Shown here: piece by piece, positions 14,016-19,049 of the stretch
How positions within the stretch are numbered: the first letter of the stretch is position 1
Layout: the number at the start of each line of letters is the position of its first letter
Origin: an uncultured Bacteroidia bacterium
Lineage (GTDB): Bacteria; Bacteroidota; Bacteroidia; Bacteroidales; UBA932
NCBI GenBank assembly: GCA_902795785.1
Contig: CADBMK010000137.1
Coordinates: 1 to 19,049 of the forward strand
Direction: 5' to 3'
Length of the DNA: 19,049 nt
Program-made: the position numbers and the translations under genes
The notes under the pieces: model-generated
The model's database searches: none
Told to the model about the DNA's origin: nothing
Seen by the model: the letters and a program-made list of their open reading frames with translations, nothing else

Positions 14016-15516
14016 TTCAAAACAATACTATCTGGATACATTCGGCGTTACTGAAGAACAGCTGCGAAGGCTGGCCGCCGAGGGCCTCAGGGGAGGAGGC
14101 GATTTCAGCGATCTATTTTTTGAAAACTCCTCATTTACGGATCTTCTTTTACGTGACGGCGAGGTGACATCGGGAGGTTTCCACGAGGATTACGGAGTGG
14201 GAATCCGTGTCCTTAAGGGTGAAAAGACAGGATATGCCTATTCTGAGGCTACCGATGAGACTTCGATGATGTCAGCGGCAAGGGCTGCTTCTGCCATCGC
14301 CGACGGAACCGCCTCCTGCGGGGATTCCGTAGCCAAATTGATCCGTGATGCCAAGGACAGGGCCGCTTCCTATGTCCCGTGTGAGAACAACGGCGGAAGG
14401 CCTGTGAGAAAATTCTTCCTGGGAGCCCCTAATCCTGCAGCCGACCGTTATCCTGTCCTTCAGGACTGGAGGACGGCAAAGACCGCGGAACTCTCCGCAT
14501 ACCTTATGAAAATCCAAGAGGCCGTTTCAAAACGTGACTCCAGAATAGTAAAAATCATAGCGGTCCTCTCCACCCAGACTACGGACTGCCTTATGTATAA
14601 TTCTTTCGGCGAGCTCAAATATGATACCCGCCCTCTGGCCAGCCTTGCCCTGTCCCTGATCTTCAAACAGGGAGACAAGACGGAGAATAAATCCGTGTCC
14701 AGGAGTTATCGCATGGGCGTTGAAATGCTCACGGACGAACTTGTCCAACAGATTGCCGACCTTGCAGTGGAAGGAATTGACCAGAGGTTCGAGGCCAAAC
14801 GCCCGAAAGGAGGCCAGATGCCTGTAGTCATGGCGGCCGGTGCATCAGGAATCCTCCTTCATGAGGCCATGGGACACGCTTTTGAGGCTGATTTCAACCG
14901 AAAAGGCCAGAGCATCTTCAGTGAGAAGATGGGAAGCCGCATCTGTGCCGAGGGCATCAGCATCGTGGACGATGCAACCATCCCGGGCGGCCGCGGCTCA
15001 CTCAATTTTGACGACGAGGGCGTGCCTGGACAGCGTACATATATGGTTGAGGACGGAATCCTGACCTCATATCTTCACGACCGCATTTCCGCAAAGTTCT
15101 ACGGAGTCACTCCAACCGGAAACGGACGCCGTGAATCATTCCGCTACAACCCTATTCCGCGTATGCGTTCCACTTATATGGAGGGCGGAAACGCCGATCC
15201 GGAAGGAATTATCTCTTCAGTTAAGAAAGGACTGTACGTGGATCAGTTTGCCAATGGTCAGGTCAAGATCGGTGAGGGTGACTTTACTTTCTATGTAAAG
15301 AGCGGATATCTTATCGAAAACGGCCGTCTGACCCAGCCTGTGAAGGATGTCAATGTCATCGGTAACGGCCCTGAGGCCCTTGCCGGCATTGTGGCCGTGG
15401 GTAATGACCCAAAGGTGGACGAAGGGTCCTGGACCTGTGGAAAGGAACAGAGCGTTCCTGTTTCCTGCGGTATTCCTACCGTCCTTGTAAAGAATCTTAC
15501 CGTGGGCGGAGAATAA
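14008..15516 (+). CDS. tldD: TldD metalloprotease subunit
   Basis: A 502-residue protein of the TldD/PmbA family. The start is placed at ATG 14008, which overlaps the stop of the preceding gene by 8 bp; an upstream TTG at 13981 is less likely. The metal-binding HExxxH motif is seen as HEAMGHAFEAD (His285, Glu286, His290), with the family blocks ILLHEAMGH, GGRGSLNFDDEGVPGQRTYMVEDG and a conserved Cys in SWTCGKEQSVPVSCG, a likely third zinc ligand region. TldD and TldE form a heterodimer that encloses and degrades unfolded peptides; in E. coli it processes microcin B17 and degrades CcdA. tldE follows 12 bp downstream. Confidence 0.96.
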   Translation: MINSKQYYLDTFGVTEEQLRRLAAEGLRGGGDFSDLFFENSSFTDLLLRDGEVTSGGFHEDYGVGIRVLKGEKTGYAYSEATDETSMMSAARAASAIADGTASCGDSVAKLIRDAKDRAASYVPCENNGGRPVRKFFLGAPNPAADRYPVLQDWRTAKTAELSAYLMKIQEAVSKRDSRIVKIIAVLSTQTTDCLMYNSFGELKYDTRPLASLALSLIFKQGDKTENKSVSRSYRMGVEMLTDELVQQIADLAVEGIDQRFEAKRPKGGQMPVVMAAGASGILLHEAMGHAFEADFNRKGQSIFSEKMGSRICAEGISIVDDATIPGGRGSLNFDDEGVPGQRTYMVEDGILTSYLHDRISAKFYGVTPTGNGRRESFRYNPIPRMRSTYMEGGNADPEGIISSVKKGLYVDQFANGQVKIGEGDFTFYVKSGYLIENGRLTQPVKDVNVIGNGPEALAGIVAVGNDPKVDEGSWTCGKEQSVPVSCGIPTVLVKNLTVGGE

Positions 15517-15528
15517 AACTGAAAAGAA

Positions 15529-16881
15529 ATGAAGATTACATCTGAAGAAATACAGCTTACAAAAGAATGCCTGGCAATGGCTACTGAAGAGGGAGCAGAG
15601 AAGGCAAGGGTGACCCTCAACAAGAGTGTCATGGATCTTTTCTCCACCCTGAATGGAGAGATTGACAAGGTCAGCCATTGTCTTGACCGTTCCCTTACCC
15701 TCAATCTCTTTGTTGACGGCCGTTATGCCACATTCTCAACCAACCGCCTTTCCAGGGAGAGCCTCAGGGCCTTTGTGGCAAAGGCCGTGGATGCGTCGAA
15801 GATGCTGGCTAGGGACCCGCTTCGCAAACTTCCAGACCCGTCCAGGTGTGAAAAGAATGCCGTTTCCGGAGACGAACTGGGCCTTCTGGACCCGTCCTAT
15901 GACGAGGTTACATCTGAGAAAAGGCGTTCGACAGCCCTTGAGGCTTCCGGCTTCGGCAGGAATGTGAGCGGACTGATCTCCGAGGAGGGAGAGTATTCTG
16001 ATAGCCTCTATGATACGCTTGTGGTTGATACCCAGGGACTTTACTGCCGCCATACCGAGACCAGTTTCGAGTATGGGGTTGAGGTTACCATTCAGGATGA
16101 GGAGGGTAACCGTCACAGCGGATTCTGGTGGGATGCTTCCAGCAGGCTTTCCGGCCTAAAGGCATCCGAGTGCTTTGACAAGGCCCTTTCACGTGCAAGG
16201 TCCCAGATAGGCGCAAAGCCTTTCCGTAACGGCAAATTCAAGATGGTCGTTGACACCGAGTGTGCCTCAAGGCTTCTTACTCCGGTTCTCAACGCCCTCG
16301 GGGGAGGCGCCCTCCAGCAGCATAATTCTTTCCTTGTGGATTCGCTCGGGCAGAAGGTTTTCTCCGATGGAATGACAGTAATCGACAAGGCCCGCTCCGT
16401 TGGAGAGACAGGGTCCCGTCTTTTTGACTCCGAGGGTGTTGCCACCGTAGAGACTCCTGTCATAGAGAACGGCGTTGTAAAAGAGTATTTCATCAATACG
16501 TATATGTCCGGGAAGATGAACCTTGAGCCAACCGTAGAGGATGTGACCCGCCCTGCCGTGGAAAGATGGATCAGTCCGTCACTTGGCGGCAAAGAAGGCA
16601 GGCTGGATGCCTCTGCGCTTATGGAACTTCTCGGAGAGGGAATCTATGTCACCGGATTCAACGGCGGCAACAGCAATTCTTCAACCGGAGACTTTTCTTT
16701 CGGAATTGAAGGCTATGTCTTCAAGGATGGGAAAATCGGTCCGGCCGTCCATGAGATGCTTATGACGGGCAATTTTATCACTCTTTGGAACAACCTCCTG
16801 GCTGCCGGCGACGACTGCCGCCTGTGTCTATCGAAACTGACTCCGAGCCTGGCTTTCAAGGACGTGGATTTTTCAGCGTAA
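15529..16881 (+). CDS. TldE/PmbA-like partner subunit of TldD
   Basis: A 450-residue protein of the same PmbA/TldD superfamily but without the HExxxH motif, as expected for TldE, the non-catalytic partner that completes the proteolytic chamber. Recognisable blocks are LNLFVDGRYATFSTNRLSR, VVDTQGLYCRHTETSFEYGV, VVDTECASRLLTPVLNALGG and FNGGNSNSSTGDFSFGIEGY near the end. It starts 12 bp after tldD. The pair is common as an operon in Bacteroidetes. The start ATG 15529 is the first in frame and gives a normal length. No terminator is visible before the next gene, whose start is 33 bp away, so readthrough is likely. Confidence 0.94.
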   Translation: MKITSEEIQLTKECLAMATEEGAEKARVTLNKSVMDLFSTLNGEIDKVSHCLDRSLTLNLFVDGRYATFSTNRLSRESLRAFVAKAVDASKMLARDPLRKLPDPSRCEKNAVSGDELGLLDPSYDEVTSEKRRSTALEASGFGRNVSGLISEEGEYSDSLYDTLVVDTQGLYCRHTETSFEYGVEVTIQDEEGNRHSGFWWDASSRLSGLKASECFDKALSRARSQIGAKPFRNGKFKMVVDTECASRLLTPVLNALGGGALQQHNSFLVDSLGQKVFSDGMTVIDKARSVGETGSRLFDSEGVATVETPVIENGVVKEYFINTYMSGKMNLEPTVEDVTRPAVERWISPSLGGKEGRLDASALMELLGEGIYVTGFNGGNSNSSTGDFSFGIEGYVFKDGKIGPAVHEMLMTGNFITLWNNLLAAGDDCRLCLSKLTPSLAFKDVDFSA

Positions 16882-16914
16882 GATCATATAACCACTATAA
16901 ACACTTTAAAGTAA

Positions 16915-19049
16915 ATGAATTACAGAACATTCTTGGTTTCGTTGGCATTTGTCGCCATCTCTGCCTTAGGGCTGTGTCCGCATACGGAAGCCCAGAATAA
17001 AATCGGGGTAGTTGCGCATCGCGGCTTCTGGAACACGGAAGAGGCCGGCTTCGCACAGAATTCCGTCAAGGCTCTTGAACTTGCCCAGAAGTACGGTTTC
17101 TGGGGCAGTGAATTCGACGTTCAGCTCACATCGGACGACGTCCCCATAGTCAATCATAATAACGATATCGACGGCGTCCTTATCTGGGACCATCCTTATT
17201 CCGCATTCAGGAATCATCGTCTCAAGAACGGTGAAATCCACCCTACGCTTGACGACTATCTTAAGGCCGGCCGGAAGTGCACCACCACAATGCTTGTATT
17301 CGAACTCAAGCCCCAGAAGGATACTCTCAGGGAGGAAAGGCTTCTTCAACTTTCACTTGAAGCCTTGAAAAAGCACGGCCTTTACACTCCGGAAAGGGTA
17401 ATGTTCATATCCTTCAGTGAGTATATGTGCCGGCGCATCGGTCAGATTGCTCCTGAATTTACCAATCAGTTCCTTGGCTCTAAGATTTCTCCTGACAGGC
17501 TTTATGCCAGTGGAATAAACGGCGTGGATTATAACGAGGAAGTTTTTTTCAAGCATCCGGACTGGCTCGCCCAGGCAAGGAACAATAAGATGTCCGTGAA
17601 TGTGTGGACCGTAGATTCGGAAGACACGATGAAAACAATGGCCGGACTCGGGGTGGATTATATAACCACCAACAAACCGCTTGTCTTGAGATCACTTCTC
17701 GGCGGCCGTGAAAACAAGATTGCCGAAGCCGGTGAATTTGCACCTAAGGCTAAGGAAGAGGCTATGGTCGTTGCCGGCAAGGCCCGCTTTACCGTCCTCA
17801 CTTCAAGGCTTGTCCGCATGGAGTGGGATGAAAACGGCAGGTTTGAGGACAGGGCCACCCTTGCCATCGTTAACAGGAACCTGGATGTCCCTGCTTTTAC
17901 AGTGAGCAGAAAGAAGAATGCCGTGACAATCAAGACGGCAGATCTTACCCTTACATACAAAGGTCAGGAAGAGTTTGACGAGAAGAACCTGAAGGTGGTA
18001 TTCAACGACCCTTCCAAAAAGGGCGGAAAGGGCGTGTGGACCCCGGGTATGTCTGACGAGGGCAACCTCCTTGGAACCACCCGTACCCTTGACAAGTGTG
18101 ACGGAGAGACCACCATTGAGCCTTACGACAAGGGTGTGCTCTCAAAGGACGGCTGGGCCATTGTGGATGAAAGCGCCAATCAGGTGTTCCAGCCTGTGGA
18201 TTCAGACTGGAAGAACTGGATCGCCCTGAGGGAAGAAGGCCGACGCAAGGATCTGTATCTCTTTGCCTATGGCCATGACTACAAGGCGGCTCTCGCGGAT
18301 TATACAAAGGTTGCCGGAAAGATTCCGCTTCCTCCAAAATACGTGTTAGGATACTGGTGGTGCCGTTACTGGCAGTATTCTGATTTTGAGTTCGTGGACC
18401 TTGCAAAGCAGATTCGTTCACTCAGCATCCCGGCAGACGTGATGGTCCTTGATATGGACTGGCATGAAACCTGGACCCTCAGAAGAAAAAACGCGGCCAC
18501 TGATGAGGAGGGTCAGCGCATAGGCTGGACAGGCTATACCTGGCAGAACAAGCTTTTCCCGGATCCTGCGGCCACCCTGGCGGAACTTCACAACCTCAGT
18601 TACCGCACAACCCTCAACCTTCATCCTGCTTCAGGAATCCAGCCATACGAGGAGCCTTATGACAGGTTTGTAAAGGATTATCTTTCAAGAACCTCTGATT
18701 ATGACGGCCCTAAGGACTATGTCAAGGCAGACGGTTCAAAGGCTTATGTCCCTTACCGCCAGACTCAGGAGGCCTGGGCTGACGCCTATTTCAATTCAGT
18801 CATCCATCCTCTTGAAGCACAGGGCGTTGATTTCTGGTGGCTGGACTGGCAGCAGTGGAAGTACAGCAAGTATATGCAGGGCGTCAACAACACCTTCTGG
18901 CTCAACCATACCTTTTTCAACGACAAGGTCAGACAGAGTGTCAGTGAAGGCATCTATGCAAAGCGCCCTGTCATCTATCATCGTTGGGGCGGTCTTGGAA
19001 GCCATCGCTATCAGATCGGCTTCTCCGGCGATACCTACGCTACGTGGAA
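16915..19049 (+). CDS. Secreted GDPD-GH31 fusion protein, 3' end cut by window end
   Basis: The frame stays open from ATG 16915 to the window end: 711 codons plus two bases, with no stop. Residues 1-26 form a signal peptide (cleavage near TEA-Q). Residues about 30-262 are a glycerophosphodiester phosphodiesterase domain: VVAHRGFW (His35, Arg36), SEFDVQLTSD (Glu67, Asp69), VNHNNDIDG (His81), FELKPQ (Glu130) and the end VDYITTNKP. After a short linker, about 285-465 resembles the beta-sandwich that precedes GH31 barrels, then the GH31 barrel follows: KYVLGYWWCRYW, DVMVLDMDWHETW, the nucleophile candidate Asp644 in FWWLDWQQW, and the acid/base candidate Asp706 in FSGDT. GDPDs hydrolyse glycerophosphodiesters; GH31 enzymes cleave alpha-glycosides. 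The pairing suggests alpha-glycosylated glycerophosphate polymers as substrate, which is inference. A 10-bp palindrome lies at 16903-16912 just before the start. Confidence 0.88.
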   Translation, partial: MNYRTFLVSLAFVAISALGLCPHTEAQNKIGVVAHRGFWNTEEAGFAQNSVKALELAQKYGFWGSEFDVQLTSDDVPIVNHNNDIDGVLIWDHPYSAFRNHRLKNGEIHPTLDDYLKAGRKCTTTMLVFELKPQKDTLREERLLQLSLEALKKHGLYTPERVMFISFSEYMCRRIGQIAPEFTNQFLGSKISPDRLYASGINGVDYNEEVFFKHPDWLAQARNNKMSVNVWTVDSEDTMKTMAGLGVDYITTNKPLVLRSLLGGRENKIAEAGEFAPKAKEEAMVVAGKARFTVLTSRLVRMEWDENGRFEDRATLAIVNRNLDVPAFTVSRKKNAVTIKTADLTLTYKGQEEFDEKNLKVVFNDPSKKGGKGVWTPGMSDEGNLLGTTRTLDKCDGETTIEPYDKGVLSKDGWAIVDESANQVFQPVDSDWKNWIALREEGRRKDLYLFAYGHDYKAALADYTKVAGKIPLPPKYVLGYWWCRYWQYSDFEFVDLAKQIRSLSIPADVMVLDMDWHETWTLRRKNAATDEEGQRIGWTGYTWQNKLFPDPAATLAELHNLSYRTTLNLHPASGIQPYEEPYDRFVKDYLSRTSDYDGPKDYVKADGSKAYVPYRQTQEAWADAYFNSVIHPLEAQGVDFWWLDWQQWKYSKYMQGVNNTFWLNHTFFNDKVRQSVSEGIYAKRPVIYHRWGGLGSHRYQIGFSGDTYATW

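Noticed and set aside
16903..16912. 10-bp palindrome ACTTTAAAGT before the GDPD-GH31 gene as an operator
   Set aside because: Short and AT-rich; chance occurrence is likely and there is no matching promoter box beside it.
1..19049. Search for mobile elements, tRNA or rRNA genes, CRISPR arrays and phage genes
   Set aside because: No transposase, integrase, terminal repeats, tRNA-like cloverleaf or repeat-spacer pattern was seen by eye on either strand.

Overview
This window looks like chromosome of a member of the order Bacteroidales (phylum Bacteroidota). The reasons are promoter boxes of the TAnnTTTG type with a TTG about 20 bp upstream, almost no Shine-Dalgarno sequences, lipoproteins carrying a Lys-Asp-Asp stretch just after the lipidated Cys, a Bacteroidetes-type small histone H1-like protein, a two-domain L25, a TIGR02757 protein, and glycan-degrading enzymes (GH89, GH31). 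Genus cannot be told from the sequence alone. No IS element, phage gene, CRISPR array, tRNA or rRNA was seen; most of the window is housekeeping, with some accessory secreted enzymes.

Layout. (1) 1-2891, plus strand: 3' end of a GH89 alpha-N-acetylglucosaminidase, a small three-helix membrane protein, a secreted C1B (bleomycin hydrolase/PepC-like) peptidase, and a flavin-reductase-like lipoprotein. (2) 2854-5697, minus strand: tyrS, rbfA and a LolC/E-type permease in one tight operon, whose 3' end overlaps the lipoprotein gene convergently by 38 bp. (3) 5857-6612, plus strand: tpiA alone, with its own promoter, two adjacent dyad symmetries over the promoter and start site, and a strong terminator. 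(4) 6743-12597, minus strand: slyD, GT2 glycosyltransferase, trkA and a C11 (clostripain-like) lipoprotein, nearly without spacing; then rplY and pth behind a promoter and a structured leader; then the 57-residue histone H1-like gene. (5) 12688-19049, plus strand: TIGR02757 protein, zeta-toxin-like ATPase, tldD, tldE, and a long secreted protein that runs off the window end and joins a glycerophosphodiester phosphodiesterase (GDPD) domain to a GH31 glycosidase domain.

How they work together. tyrS/rbfA, rplY/pth and the histone-like gene serve translation and the nucleoid; tpiA is central glycolysis; TldD/TldE form a two-subunit metalloprotease. The secreted set (GH89, C1B peptidase, C11 lipoprotein, flavin-reductase lipoprotein, GDPD-GH31) fits a host- or gut-associated scavenger of glycans and peptides. 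The most unusual items are the GDPD-GH31 fusion, the palindromic operator-like region at tpiA, the rplY leader with two hairpins whose loops are complementary, and a zeta-like ATPase with no visible antitoxin set inside an otherwise conserved operon. I did not find an obviously new multi-gene defence or mobile system.
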